Below, piece after piece: positions 25,460-34,521 of a DNA stretch of 64,000 nucleotides. The notes under the pieces are model-generated. The model saw nothing but the letters and a program-made list of their open reading frames with translations, made no database searches and was not told the origin of the DNA. The stretch's first letter is position 1. Each line of letters opens with the position of its first letter. The position numbers and the translations under genes are program-made. The stretch lies in contig NZ_JBHEEH010000002.1 in NCBI RefSeq assembly GCF_041929845.1, positions 242,033-306,032 of the forward strand, read 5' to 3'. This stretch comes from Paenochrobactrum pullorum (GTDB lineage: Bacteria; Pseudomonadota; Alphaproteobacteria; Rhizobiales; Rhizobiaceae).

Positions 25460-26542
25460 GTGTCACTCGTGTCTAAATTATATCAGGACCAATCAATATC
25501 GGTGCCACAGAACTGGCCCCGAAATTGGCCACGCTTGTCGATTGCGCCGATGCTCGATTGGACTGACAGGCATTGTCGCTATTTTCACCGTATTCTGACT
25601 AAAAACACGCTGCTTTATACTGAGATGGTGGTGGCCGATGCTGCCATACACGGGCGACGTGATTTTCTGCTCGGTTTTGATGATACACAGCATCCGGTTG
25701 CCTTGCAGCTTGGTGGTTCGGATCCGAAAAAGCTGGCGGAAGCGGCCAAAATTGGTGCGGATTTTGGCTATGACGAGATCAATCTCAATGTCGGTTGTCC
25801 GTCTGATCGGGTGCAATCCGGCACATTTGGTGCGTGTTTGATGCAGACACCCGATGTCGTGGCGGCTTGTGTCGCGGCGATGAAACAGGTGGTTTCTATT
25901 CCAGTGACGGTGAAATGCCGCATTGGTGTGGATGAGCAGGACACCGAAACAGCACTTGGCGAATTGGCACGATTAACGATCGGTGAGGGCGTTGATGCTT
26001 TGTGGGTACATGCGCGCAAGGCTTGGTTGCAAGGGCTGTCACCCAAAGAGAACCGTGATATTCCGCCACTGGATTATGATCGTGTTTATCGTTTAAAGCA
26101 GCAATATGGTGCGCAATTTATCGGCATCAATGGCGGCATCAATAATTTGCAGGAAGGTTTGGATCATCTGCAATCGGTCGATGGCGTTATGATCGGACGT
26201 GCGGCCTATCACAATCCGCTGTTGCTGAGAGAGGCAGATGCACTGCTTTACGGTGATGCACATGAGCCGGTAAGCGATGCAGAATTGATTGAGGCGATGT
26301 GCGATTATTGTGATCGCCATATTGCAACAGGCGGCAAGCTCAATCAGGTGACGCGCCATATGGTCGGGCTATTTGCCGGACAGCCGAGTGCGCGTCGTTT
26401 CCGCCAGATATTATCCGTCGATGCGCCGAAAGCTGGTGCAACCAGTGACGTGTTGCGCGCAGCCTATCATGTGATCGTCGAGGCGCGTGAAGAAGCGGAG
26501 GCACAAGCACTCAATCTTGGCGCTCTTAATCCAGCAGAATAA
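25460..26542 (+). CDS. dusA: tRNA-dihydrouridine synthase A
   Basis: DusA reduces uridines 20 and 20a in the tRNA D-loop using FMN and NADPH. Motifs: SIAPMLDWTDRHCRYFHR at the N-terminus, LNVGCPSDRVQSGTFGACLM with the catalytic Cys, VDALWVHARKAWLQGLSPKEN typical of the DusA subfamily, and FIGINGGINNLQEG for phosphate binding. A GTG at 25460 is chosen as start because GGAGAAG lies 4-10 bp before it; an in-frame TTG at 25433 would give a longer form. Its end overlaps the convergent protease gene by 17 bp. Confidence 0.92.
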   Translation: MSLVSKLYQDQSISVPQNWPRNWPRLSIAPMLDWTDRHCRYFHRILTKNTLLYTEMVVADAAIHGRRDFLLGFDDTQHPVALQLGGSDPKKLAEAAKIGADFGYDEINLNVGCPSDRVQSGTFGACLMQTPDVVAACVAAMKQVVSIPVTVKCRIGVDEQDTETALGELARLTIGEGVDALWVHARKAWLQGLSPKENRDIPPLDYDRVYRLKQQYGAQFIGINGGINNLQEGLDHLQSVDGVMIGRAAYHNPLLLREADALLYGDAHEPVSDAELIEAMCDYCDRHIATGGKLNQVTRHMVGLFAGQPSARRFRQILSVDAPKAGATSDVLRAAYHVIVEAREEAEAQALNLGALNPAE

Positions 26543-27230
26543 GCCTGTCTCCTCGCACATTGAAACCGTGCAAGGTTTCCAGAAAACTCATGCCCAGCAA
26601 ACTGCCGCGCATCATGTCTGGCTGCGTGACGAGGGCATGGACATTCTCGCGTCTGATATCGCCGATCTGTAATGTATCTAGGCGCGCATGCGCAGCCTTT
26701 GAGCTGCCATTGGCGGTCATGATCGGCGCGGTAAAGTTTAGATTGTCGGTGTCAGTGCCGACTTTTTGTGCGTCCTCATATGATAAAACAATTGAAGAAG
26801 CGCCGGTATCTATCAGAAAATGCACATATTTTCCATTTACCTTACCATTGACTTCAAAATGTCCACCGGAAGATTTTGTTAAAGTAACGGTTAAGGTGCC
26901 ATCCTCGGAAAGGCTGGAAATTGCACTTGCCGGAATAAGACCGGCTGTGACGCGGCTGCCAATATCCTGCAATTCATAGCGATATTGGTAGCCTGCAACC
27001 AAAGCCATAATAATGATTGCCCAGATCATCAATTGGCGAACGGAATCGACAAGACTGATACCAGAGCCAAGAAGACCGGCCGCAAGTACGATGCCCCAAA
27101 TACCTAAATAACCAGCGCGGGCAAATATATCATTATCATAACCAGCAGTCGTGCCACTCTCATGATTGGAAACAAGCAGCAAGGCCAGAACTGCTATGAG
27201 CGCGAGAATAATCCAAACTAAACGACCCAT
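26526..27230 (-). CDS. Membrane-anchored retropepsin-like aspartic protease (clan AA)
   Basis: A 234-residue protein with three N-terminal membrane segments (residues about 4-20, 37-60 and 66-82) and a C-terminal retropepsin-like domain. The catalytic signature is VHFLIDTGASSIVLS, followed by the flap region and a second hydrophobic-hydrophobic-Gly-like motif LLGMSFLETLHGF. This matches the TIGR02281 clan AA family common in alphaproteobacteria, whose substrates are unknown. It is joined to the upstream DUF1289 gene by a TGATG stop/start overlap. Confidence 0.82.
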   Translation of the reverse strand: MGRLVWIILALIAVLALLLVSNHESGTTAGYDNDIFARAGYLGIWGIVLAAGLLGSGISLVDSVRQLMIWAIIIMALVAGYQYRYELQDIGSRVTAGLIPASAISSLSEDGTLTVTLTKSSGGHFEVNGKVNGKYVHFLIDTGASSIVLSYEDAQKVGTDTDNLNFTAPIMTANGSSKAAHARLDTLQIGDIRRENVHALVTQPDMMRGSLLGMSFLETLHGFNVRGDRLILLD

Positions 27231-27448
27231 CAGATATCTTTTGCCTGTAATTGTCTGTGGCGCGAAGGTAAGAGCGCCAGAACTTGTTTTTTATGTGCTG
27301 CACTCATGGTAGACCAACGTGCTATCTCGTCCAGTGTGCGGGCGCAACCTAAGCACAGGCCGGTGTTAATATCCATATTGCAAACCAAAACGCATGGTGA
27401 TGGGGGCGATGGTATGCCTTGCTCCTGATTTTTAATCGGTGTTTCCAT
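27230..27448 (-). CDS. DUF1289 small cysteine-rich protein
   Basis: A 72-residue DUF1289 protein. The defining segment PSPCVLVCNMDINTGLCLGC places four Cys residues in a metal-ligand-like spacing, followed by ARTLDEIARWSTMS. Family members are often next to other small metabolic genes and are of unknown function; iron-sulfur or zinc binding is a guess. It shares one base of its stop codon with the start codon of the protease gene downstream. Confidence 0.82.
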   Translation of the reverse strand: METPIKNQEQGIPSPPSPCVLVCNMDINTGLCLGCARTLDEIARWSTMSAAHKKQVLALLPSRHRQLQAKDI

Positions 27449-27466
27449 AATGAAAAGATGCGCATT

Positions 27467-28285
27467 TCAGAGGCTGATAACAAGTGCCAATAAAAGAGAT
27501 AATCCTGTTATTTGTTGACCTGCGCCCAGCACATCGCCGGTTTGACCGTTAATTTTATTGAGGCTTAGCTTTGCAAAACCCCAAAGGATGAGCGATGCAA
27601 CCAGCAAAGCTAAGATGAATGTCGCAATACTGGCAATGAGGGTGAAGCAAAGACCTAAAATGCCGACACCAATAATAAGGGCTGTTTGGGTGGCTTCCAG
27701 CGATGGCGCGCCGATCTTGTCGGACAAGCCACCGGAGCGGGCTGAGGGGAGTTTATACCAGAGGCTCATCATGGCGGCGCGGCTGACAGCTTCAATGGCA
27801 ATAATCGCCAAGCCGGCCGATTGCGCTCCTAATTTTTCAATGACGGTTGCCAGAAATATGGTTTTCAGCCCGATGGTGCCGATCAGTGTGAGGGCGGCAA
27901 AGGTGCCGATATGGGAATCTTTCATGATTTCCAAACGACGCGCCTGTGTAGAGCCACCAAAAAAGCCGTCAGCGGTGTCGCCTAAACCGTCTTCATGCAA
28001 GGCGCCGGTAATGAAAGCCAAGGTCAAAAAGGTGATAAGTGCAACAGCTAATGGCGGCAGTCCTAAACTTGATGCGATGAGTAAAGCCAATGCGCCAATC
28101 GCGCCAAGGACTGCACCGGCAAGCGGAAATGCATAGGCATGGTCCTGCAATGATTCGCTTTCCTCACCATACCAATGCGCGGGTAAGGGCAGGCGGCTCA
28201 AAAAGCCCAGAGTATGGACGATAGAACGGCTGATCGTCTTTTTTGTCACGCAGCTTCTCCGGTCATTTTCAGGACGAATAGTCAC
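27467..28285 (-). CDS. cobS: Adenosylcobinamide-GDP ribazoletransferase (cobalamin synthase)
   Basis: CobS is the integral membrane enzyme that joins adenosylcobinamide-GDP and alpha-ribazole to complete the B12 nucleotide loop. The 272-residue protein has multiple hydrophobic helices and the signature region TGALHEDGLGDTADGFFGG with Asp-rich metal-binding residues. The N-terminal LGFLSRLPLPAHW is typical. The first ATG gives a somewhat long N-terminus; a GTG at 28249 is an alternative. It is divergent from cobT, which makes alpha-ribazole phosphate, with 108 bp between them. Confidence 0.92.
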   Translation of the reverse strand: MTIRPENDRRSCVTKKTISRSIVHTLGFLSRLPLPAHWYGEESESLQDHAYAFPLAGAVLGAIGALALLIASSLGLPPLAVALITFLTLAFITGALHEDGLGDTADGFFGGSTQARRLEIMKDSHIGTFAALTLIGTIGLKTIFLATVIEKLGAQSAGLAIIAIEAVSRAAMMSLWYKLPSARSGGLSDKIGAPSLEATQTALIIGVGILGLCFTLIASIATFILALLVASLILWGFAKLSLNKINGQTGDVLGAGQQITGLSLLLALVISL

Positions 28286-28393
28286 TTTCTCTTTATAGGC
28301 CGTTTGAAAATTAGCTTCAAAGGCTTATAGGAGGTCAACACTTTAATAACATCCATCCTGTTTATTTCCCAAGAGCGACTGGACTGAAAGATT

Positions 28394-29413
28394 ATGAGTA
28401 CAAGCGGCCTGCCTTTTGATGATTTTCGTGAGCTGATCCGTAATTTGCCGGGGCCTTCTGAAGACGCGGTTGCGCAGGTCAAAGCGCGCGAAGCACAACT
28501 TACAAAGCCTGCTGGTTCGCTGGGTCGTATGGAGGAACTGGTTGAATGGTTGGCTGCATGGAGCGGCTTGGGCAAACCACAGGTCACCCGTCCGCTGGTT
28601 GCCGTTTTTGCCGGTAATCACGGCGTCACCGCACAAAACATCACCCCTTATCCGGCAAGCGTTACCGCGCAGATGGTGGAAAACTTTGCCGCTGGTGGTG
28701 CTGCAATCAACCAGATTTGCATTGCTTATGATCTGGGGCTGAAGGTTTTCGATCTGGCGCTGGAATATCCGACCGCTGATATTACTGTCGATGCAGCGAT
28801 GGATGAACGCAGTTGCGCTGCAACCATGGCTTTCGGAATGGAATCGATTGCTGGCGGCGCCGATCTTTTGTGCATTGGTGAAATGGGTATCGGTAATACC
28901 ACTATTGCTGCGGCTATTGCCTGTGCGCTTTATGGCGGCAGTGCTGAAGATTGGGCAGGCCCCGGCACAGGTTCTACCGGTGAATTGATGGATCGCAAGC
29001 TTGCTGCCATCAACAAGGCAATTTCATTGCATCAGGATCATTTGAAAGATCCGTTTGAAGTCTTGCGACGTTTGGGCGGGCGTGAAATTGCGGCAATGGC
29101 GGGTGCTATTCTGGCAGCACGCATGGAAAAAATTCCGGTCATCATTGATGGTTTTGTGGCAAGTTCTGCGGCTGCGATTTTACATGCTGTTGATCCGTCC
29201 GCTATTGAACATTGCATTTTTGGTCATGTTTCAGCTGAACCGGGGCATCGTCGTATGCTGGAAAAAATGGGCAAGAAACCATTGCTTGAAATGGAAATGC
29301 GCCTTGGTGAAGGTACGGGTGCTGCTTTGGCTGCCGGTATCGTGAAGGCTGCAGCTTTAACCCATGCTGGTATGGCAACATTTGAACAAGCTGGTGTAAC
29401 CAGTTCAAATTAA
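28394..29413 (+). CDS. cobT: Nicotinate-nucleotide:dimethylbenzimidazole phosphoribosyltransferase
   Basis: CobT transfers ribose phosphate from nicotinate mononucleotide to dimethylbenzimidazole. Motifs: AQLTKPAGSLGRMEELVEWL, VAVFAGNHGVTAQNITPYP, CIGEMGIGNTTIAAAIA and GPGTGSTGE, with the C-terminal ILDMRLGEGT-like MEMRLGEGTGAALAAGIV and a catalytic Glu expected there. The length of 339 residues is normal. With bluB (makes the base) and cobS (uses the product) nearby, this forms the lower-ligand end of cobalamin synthesis. A strong terminator follows. Confidence 0.95.
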   Translation: MSTSGLPFDDFRELIRNLPGPSEDAVAQVKAREAQLTKPAGSLGRMEELVEWLAAWSGLGKPQVTRPLVAVFAGNHGVTAQNITPYPASVTAQMVENFAAGGAAINQICIAYDLGLKVFDLALEYPTADITVDAAMDERSCAATMAFGMESIAGGADLLCIGEMGIGNTTIAAAIACALYGGSAEDWAGPGTGSTGELMDRKLAAINKAISLHQDHLKDPFEVLRRLGGREIAAMAGAILAARMEKIPVIIDGFVASSAAAILHAVDPSAIEHCIFGHVSAEPGHRRMLEKMGKKPLLEMEMRLGEGTGAALAAGIVKAAALTHAGMATFEQAGVTSSN

Positions 29414-29435
29414 TAGTAATTTTCGAATTAAAATG

Positions 29436-29470
29436 AAAAAACCGGCTGAGATTTTCAGCCGGTTTTTTTT
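29436..29470 (+). terminator. Rho-independent terminator after cobT
   Basis: Stem AAAACCGGCTGA / TCAGCCGGTTTT with a 5-base loop and eight T residues. Its A run means it could also stop the convergent Lrp gene. Confidence 0.92.
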
Positions 29471-29479
29471 GTGGAATAT

Positions 29480-29959
29480 TCAGGAGTTCTCTTTATCGAG
29501 AACCATATAATCAAGCGGCAACTCGGTTGTATATTTTATCTGCTCCATCGCGAAGGATGAGGAAACATCGCGAATTTCAATCCGGTTGATGAGGCGTTTG
29601 TAAAAAGCATCATAAGCGGCAATATCGGGCACAGCGACACGAAGCAAATAGTCAATATCACCGCTCATGCGATAAAATTCGATCACTTCCGGAAATTCCT
29701 GCACCACTTCAGAAAAGCGTTTCAGCCATTCATTGCTGTGCGAATTGGTGCGGATGGAAACGAAAACCGTCACGCGGGCATTGATTTTAGCCGGATCAAG
29801 GATGGCAACGCGCCGTTTGATGATGCCGTCTTCTTCCAGTTTCTGGATACGGCGCCAGCAAGGGGTGGTGGACAGTCCGACTTTTTTGGCAACATCAGCA
29901 ACTGCAAGGGTTGCATCTTCTTGCAGCAAACGAAGAATTTTTCTGTCAAGCCTGTCCAT
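29480..29959 (-). CDS. Lrp/AsnC-family transcriptional regulator
   Basis: A 159-residue Lrp/AsnC regulator. Residues 1-60 form the helix-turn-helix (LDRKILRLLQEDATLAVADVAKKVGLSTTPCWRRIQKLEEDG), followed by the RAM/effector domain (VTVFVSIRTNSHSNEWLKRF; VIEFYRMSGDIDYLLRVAV). It probably binds an amino acid. The target is unknown; no amino acid gene adjoins it, and its convergent neighbour is cobT. Confidence 0.9.
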   Translation of the reverse strand: MDRLDRKILRLLQEDATLAVADVAKKVGLSTTPCWRRIQKLEEDGIIKRRVAILDPAKINARVTVFVSIRTNSHSNEWLKRFSEVVQEFPEVIEFYRMSGDIDYLLRVAVPDIAAYDAFYKRLINRIEIRDVSSSFAMEQIKYTTELPLDYMVLDKENS

Positions 29960-30090
29960 GCGCTCAATTTCCCTTAAACGAAACCCGTATTATCAATTGT
30001 GCAGTTTCTTTGAAACTTGATACTCTTATGGCGAGCATATAATAAAAAAGACAGCAAATAAATTCTATGATTTTGTTTATTTGTAGAACT

Positions 30091-30741
30091 TTAATCTGGA
30101 TTGAGCAAAAGTGAAGCGGTCAGCTTTTGCAATTCAGGCAATAAGTCATGTTCAAACCACGGATTCCGTTTCAGCCAACCGGTATTGCGCCATGAGGGAT
30201 GGGGCAAGGGAAGGATACGGCGGTCATTTTCGTCTGGTGCCTCAAAGAAGTCCCGCCAATGTAAAACGGTTTCCGTTAAAGTTTTTTGGCGTCGTTTTCC
30301 CAAATGATAGCTTTGTGCATATTGGCCGATGACAATGACCAGTTTTATCTGCGGCATCAGCGGAAAAATCTGGTCATGCCAGATTTCTTTGCATTCACGT
30401 CGAGGAGGCAGGTCGCCGCCATTTTTATCATAACCGGGAAAGCAAAAGCCCATCGGAATGATGGCAAAGTGATCCGGATTATAAAAACTCTCCCGTGAGA
30501 CATTGAGCCATTGGCGCAAGCGATCACCGGACGGGTCATTAAAAGCAATACCGGTATTATAAACACGCATACCCGGCGCTTGTCCGCAAATGGCAATGGG
30601 AGCTGAGGCGGAAATCGTGCAAACAGGACGTGGCGGCATTGCCATAGCTGGTGGATAGCGCGGGTTGTCGTGACACAACCGACATGCAGTAATCTCTTGA
30701 GATATTTGCTTGATCAAATGTTCTTGGTCGAGTTTATTCAT
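30091..30741 (-). CDS. Uracil-DNA glycosylase family protein
   Basis: A protein of about 216 residues in the uracil-DNA glycosylase superfamily. Family 4/5-like motifs are seen: ICGQAPGMRVYNTGIAFND in the first active-site segment and LPLPHPSWRNTGWL with the His-Pro-Ser motif near the end. Two early Cys residues (ACRLCHD) could belong to an iron-sulfur site, but the later ligands are not evident. DNA repair is likely, yet members of this subgroup are poorly characterised. The start at 30741 is set inside the overlapping upstream nuclease gene; an ATG at 30771 is an alternative. Confidence 0.75.
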   Translation of the reverse strand: MNKLDQEHLIKQISQEITACRLCHDNPRYPPAMAMPPRPVCTISASAPIAICGQAPGMRVYNTGIAFNDPSGDRLRQWLNVSRESFYNPDHFAIIPMGFCFPGYDKNGGDLPPRRECKEIWHDQIFPLMPQIKLVIVIGQYAQSYHLGKRRQKTLTETVLHWRDFFEAPDENDRRILPLPHPSWRNTGWLKRNPWFEHDLLPELQKLTASLLLNPD

Positions 30742-31408
30742 CAGTTTCACCACTTCCGAATAATCTATCATAAATATCTTTGATTATTTGAACAAATTTT
30801 TGATAATCCAAATATGTGTCTTTAGAGGAATTTTCCATTTCTTGTTTGGCAGTGCGTTTGCGCCAATCTTGCGGACGTTCAAATTTACCAGCCCAGATGC
30901 CGCGTTTGTTTAGTCGCGCTTCATGCTCTTGTGCAGGATAATCATAATATGAAATGGCATAACCTTGCTCGACCATCCATTGGTTGAGGTCAGTTTGATC
31001 AAGATAACAGATTGCCAAAAAGCGCTTATATTTGTCACGTGCAGTGCTGGTGCAATGAATGGCCTGGCGCGCTATTTTTCGTTGCAGCGCCTGTTTGGCA
31101 GTAACGCCGCAAGCTTGTGCCTGGTTGTCAATTTGGCAAGTTTGTTTTATTTCAGGCGCATCGATGCCTTTTAAGCGCAGCCGTTGATTATTAAGAATTA
31201 TTGTATCGCCATCAATAACAATCGCAATGCCCGACCATCCTTGGTTCTCATGACTTGCTTGTGGGAGCAGGCTGATCAGATAAGCAATTGCTGCCAAAAT
31301 GATAAGAGCAAACAAAGTGTCGAGGATAAGTGGTCGGCGGCGTTTAAGCTGTCGATATTGTTTTGAGGTGCGAAAAGCGGATTTTCGACCATAGCGTGGT
31401 CTGAACAT
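30734..31408 (-). CDS. Membrane-anchored thermonuclease-like protein (SNase fold)
   Basis: A 224-residue protein with a basic N-terminus, one membrane helix (about residues 29-48: LDTLFALIILAAIAYLISLL) and an outside staphylococcal-nuclease-type domain. The OB-fold core shows VIDGDTIILNNQRLRLKGID with active-site Asp and Arg residues and an RDKYKRFLAICYL segment with the second Arg. Likely a periplasmic, membrane-tethered nuclease. The last residues overlap the start of the glycosylase-family gene, so the two are translated together. Confidence 0.8.
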   Translation of the reverse strand: MFRPRYGRKSAFRTSKQYRQLKRRRPLILDTLFALIILAAIAYLISLLPQASHENQGWSGIAIVIDGDTIILNNQRLRLKGIDAPEIKQTCQIDNQAQACGVTAKQALQRKIARQAIHCTSTARDKYKRFLAICYLDQTDLNQWMVEQGYAISYYDYPAQEHEARLNKRGIWAGKFERPQDWRKRTAKQEMENSSKDTYLDYQKFVQIIKDIYDRLFGSGETDE

Positions 31409-31542
31409 TGCGCCTCACTTTTAAAACATGGTGCTGAAATTCATAAATCAGATATGGAACATATAGGGAACTTTCGCAATGCTTGATGCTAGATATGCAT
31501 TTGCTTGCTACGTGCCGTTATAACTAAGTCGTAATTTAATTA

Positions 31543-32166
31543 TTAGATTTCGATCCAGTTTTCATCATCATTTTCTTGCCAGCCAAGTTGGTGCAATAAA
31601 GGTTGGTCACTATCGAACGCGGGCCAGCCAATGCAAAGATAAAAACTAAACTGCCAGCTTTCAGGAACCTTGAATAGTTGTTCAATGGCGTGTGGGTTCA
31701 AAATGGACACCATTCCAACGCCCAGCCCAAGTGAACGGGCCACCAGATTTAGATTTTGGATGGCCATTGCCGTGCTTTGTATCAAAGTGTCTTTTATTGT
31801 TTGACGGCCCAGCCCGTGGCCTTGATCCGGGTTTGTTTCAGTAAAAACTGCCAGTTGAATTGGGGCGGTTTGGATGGCTTCAAGCTTCAATTGAGCGTAT
31901 TGAATTGAGCGGCGCTCATCATAGATGGTTGCGGCTTCTGCGTTGGCTTGTTGGAAGTTATCGTAAATTTGAGCGCGTATTTGTTGAGATTTTACTGCGA
32001 AAATGCGCCACGGACGTGAGTTTCCCACGGAAGGTGAAAGCTGAATGGCGTGCTGCAGCTCTTTAAGGAGATGATCGGGTACAGCTTCAGTTTTAAAATG
32101 CCTCACATCCCGTCGCCAACGCATGATATTTAGTAAAGTTTGTTGGTCACTGGCCGCGAAATTCAT
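31543..32166 (-). CDS. bluB: 5,6-dimethylbenzimidazole synthase
   Basis: BluB breaks down reduced FMN with oxygen to make dimethylbenzimidazole, the lower ligand of B12. The 207-residue nitroreductase fold shows MRWRRDVRHFKTEAVPD, the SPSVGNSRPWRIFAV segment (BluB-like instead of generic nitroreductase) and CIGWPAFDSDQPLLHQLGWQ at the C-terminus. The start at 32166 (MNFAASDQ) is preferred over an upstream in-frame ATG at 32253 that adds an unrelated tail. cobT and cobS, which use the product, are 2-4 kb away, which supports the call. Confidence 0.88.
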   Translation of the reverse strand: MNFAASDQQTLLNIMRWRRDVRHFKTEAVPDHLLKELQHAIQLSPSVGNSRPWRIFAVKSQQIRAQIYDNFQQANAEAATIYDERRSIQYAQLKLEAIQTAPIQLAVFTETNPDQGHGLGRQTIKDTLIQSTAMAIQNLNLVARSLGLGVGMVSILNPHAIEQLFKVPESWQFSFYLCIGWPAFDSDQPLLHQLGWQENDDENWIEI

Positions 32167-32269
32167 ATTTAAAAGCTTATTCTGTCTGCAAGGGGATTTA
32201 AGAATCCTTCTTATCTCAATGTAACAGATTTCGCTAATTATAGTGTTGGTCAAAAAGAGGTTTGTCTCT

Positions 32270-32308
32270 TTTTTAAAAAAAGTGGCGCGAAGCTAAAGTT
32301 CGCGCCAC
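32270..32308 (-). terminator. Terminator after the heme receptor gene
   Basis: Perfect 10-bp stem GTGGCGCGAA / TTCGCGCCAC (32282-32291 with 32299-32308). On the minus strand it is followed by seven T residues. It lies 32 bp after the receptor stop codon. Confidence 0.9.
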
Positions 32309-32339
32309 CGCTGGATTTTTTAAACTATTAAGCAAAAGC

Positions 32340-34352
32340 TTAGAATTTAAACTGGGTTGCCACCATGAAGGTACGTCCTTGACCTGAACCAGATGTGTTG
32401 AGGGCAGGCGTATAGGTTTTATTGAAGACGTTGTTGACCCTCAGGGTCAGGTCAACATTATCTGTGAATTTATAATTGGCAAACACATCAACCAGCGCAT
32501 AGGAGGCTGTTTTGCTGCCATCTGTATTCTCGCCTTTTGATACGTAGTTATAACGCGCACCGGCCGTCAGTTTTTCTTCCATGAAACGCGCACCGGCCGT
32601 CAGTGTCAGGATATGATCAGGCAGATAATTATTGGCGCCCAAGCCCGGCATTTGTTCCGGCATATTTGTATTGGTGTAACCATAAGCGATGCCGGCAAAA
32701 GCAAATCTTGCATCATAGTTGGCTTCAAGTTCGAAACCACGCACATGGGTGCTGCCGTCAATATTTACATATTGCATTAAGTTACCGTCAACTTCACGAG
32801 CGGCAATATAATCCTTGACGGTCATATAGTAATAATTTGCTTTCATGCTGATAATGTCATCAGCTAGGAAAACATCGCTTTTGGCCAGATTGAAACCAAC
32901 TTCCCAGCCACGCAGTTTTTCAGCTGAAAGGTTTGGGTTCGGTAAATAAAACTGACTTGAAACGGAACCAGGATGTACACCACCCAACATCGTTTCCTGC
33001 AAAGTCGGTGCACGCATGGAATGCGAATAAGTGACATATGGCTGTAACCAATCGGTTGCATTCACAGCCAGCGTAATTTTGGGGTCGAGTTCATTTATCG
33101 AGCGGTCGACAAGCTGGGTTCCGTCGTTGGCATCACCATCAAGTTTGAAGAAATTATATCGCAAACCGGTGGTCAGATCGACAATGCCATAGGAAAATTT
33201 GACTTCAGTGAAAACAGCCCCGGCTGTACTGCGACCATCTGACGGGTTAACGCCTGCATTGTCGCCGGTGATTTTGTCGCGGAAATATTCGACACCATTT
33301 TGCCAACGAATGGCAACATCACCCGCAACAAAATTTGATGTGTTCGAGACGTCAAACCCTACACCTTTGTCGGTAATTTCGCGGCCTACAGCGCTAACGA
33401 ATGGCGGGTTAACCGATGCATTATAGGTCATGTTAAGGTGATTATAAAAACCATTAACGCGCAGATCGATCAGATCATTATCGCCGGGATTGTAGCGATA
33501 ATTTGCAGTTAAAGTGTTGTTTTTCAGTGTTTGATCATAAGAGTTTGCACCAAAATCATTTTTATAGAAAACGCCGCCCAATGACAGGCGTTGATCTTCA
33601 CTAAAGCCAAATTCGGTTTTAAACAGGCCGGATGTCAGTTCCTGTCCGGTGTTGGGCTGGCGGTCGCCGTCACCGTTTTTGTAAGAATTGGAATCGCGGC
33701 GGCTGATAGCTGCGGCAATCCCCATCGCATCAATGCGTGCACCACCGGAGAGCATTTCGGAGAAGCCAACACCATTACTACCCCATGAAGCGCGACCAAG
33801 AACACCCCACTGTTTGCCTTCAGGCACAATGTCATTGACGCCGAGGGTGCGGAAGTTAACGCTGCCGGAAAGACCACTGCCGCCTGCACCCGTTACGGCG
33901 CCGCGGGTTACGTCAATATCAGCCAGCAAATTTTGATCGACATAAGTGAAGCCGGACGCCTCATGGCCGGTAAAGCGGAAGTTCTGGCGAACGCCGTCAA
34001 TCATCATATTGACGCGTCCGGAACCCTCAAAGCCGCGGATATTGACTGCAACGCCGGGTTGAGAGCCATTAATGCGGGTAAATGTACCAGGTACATTGCG
34101 TAATGTGTCGTCAATCTTGATGCCGCCAAAACGATTCAGGGTTTCGCGTGTAACGATGCTGATCGGATCTGTGGTGGATGTTATTGCGTCCGGATTACCT
34201 TTACCCACAACAATTGTCTTCAGATTGACTTCCGCTTCATCAGGTTTGGCAGTTTGTTCCTGTGCGAAGGCTGATGAAGTTGCGATAAGAACCAATGAGA
34301 GGGCTGTTCCGGCCATAAAATGCGTGCGGTGCCCGCCAGTCTTCAGCGACAT
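32340..34352 (-). CDS. bhuA: TonB-dependent heme/hemoglobin receptor
   Basis: An outer membrane beta-barrel receptor of about 670 residues. It has a signal peptide (LSLVLIATSSAFAQ), a TonB box-like LKTIVVGKG, a plug domain (TRETLNRFGGIKIDDTLRNVPG; NIRGFEGSGRVNMMIDGVRQ) and a 22-strand type barrel ending NVFNKTYTPALNTS and a terminal aromatic Phe. The match is to the hemoglobin/heme receptor family of Brucella BhuA and Bartonella HutA type. The start at 34352 follows AGGAGAAGT. It is divergent from hemP-hemS-hmuTUV, giving a complete heme import locus. The symbol is by analogy with Brucella. Confidence 0.88.
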   Translation of the reverse strand: MSLKTGGHRTHFMAGTALSLVLIATSSAFAQEQTAKPDEAEVNLKTIVVGKGNPDAITSTTDPISIVTRETLNRFGGIKIDDTLRNVPGTFTRINGSQPGVAVNIRGFEGSGRVNMMIDGVRQNFRFTGHEASGFTYVDQNLLADIDVTRGAVTGAGGSGLSGSVNFRTLGVNDIVPEGKQWGVLGRASWGSNGVGFSEMLSGGARIDAMGIAAAISRRDSNSYKNGDGDRQPNTGQELTSGLFKTEFGFSEDQRLSLGGVFYKNDFGANSYDQTLKNNTLTANYRYNPGDNDLIDLRVNGFYNHLNMTYNASVNPPFVSAVGREITDKGVGFDVSNTSNFVAGDVAIRWQNGVEYFRDKITGDNAGVNPSDGRSTAGAVFTEVKFSYGIVDLTTGLRYNFFKLDGDANDGTQLVDRSINELDPKITLAVNATDWLQPYVTYSHSMRAPTLQETMLGGVHPGSVSSQFYLPNPNLSAEKLRGWEVGFNLAKSDVFLADDIISMKANYYYMTVKDYIAAREVDGNLMQYVNIDGSTHVRGFELEANYDARFAFAGIAYGYTNTNMPEQMPGLGANNYLPDHILTLTAGARFMEEKLTAGARYNYVSKGENTDGSKTASYALVDVFANYKFTDNVDLTLRVNNVFNKTYTPALNTSGSGQGRTFMVATQFKF

Positions 34353-34422
34353 TTCTACTTCTCCTGAGAAAATTGAAAACTTGTTCCGCTGGCTGGTGAT
34401 GTGAAAAGTCACTGGCTTGAGG

Positions 34423-34437
34423 AAGTTTTTAAAACTT
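34423..34437. promoter_or_regulatory. Palindrome between the heme receptor and hemP
   Basis: AAGTTTT and AAAACTT separated by one T, in the middle of the 169-bp divergent region. It is a candidate site for an iron regulator such as RirA or Irr, but I cannot match it with confidence to either known box. Confidence 0.35.
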
Positions 34438-34521
34438 GACTAACAAAGTCTTGTATTGCTCTTTCTATGAAACATGATAGATTGTGTCAAGAATGTGAGA
34501 GTACAAATTTTCACAGGATGA

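Noticed and set aside
28286..28393. Possible cobalamin riboswitch between cobS and cobT
   Set aside because: The gap is only 108 bp and must hold two promoters; it is too short for the known element and the conserved B12 box was not seen.
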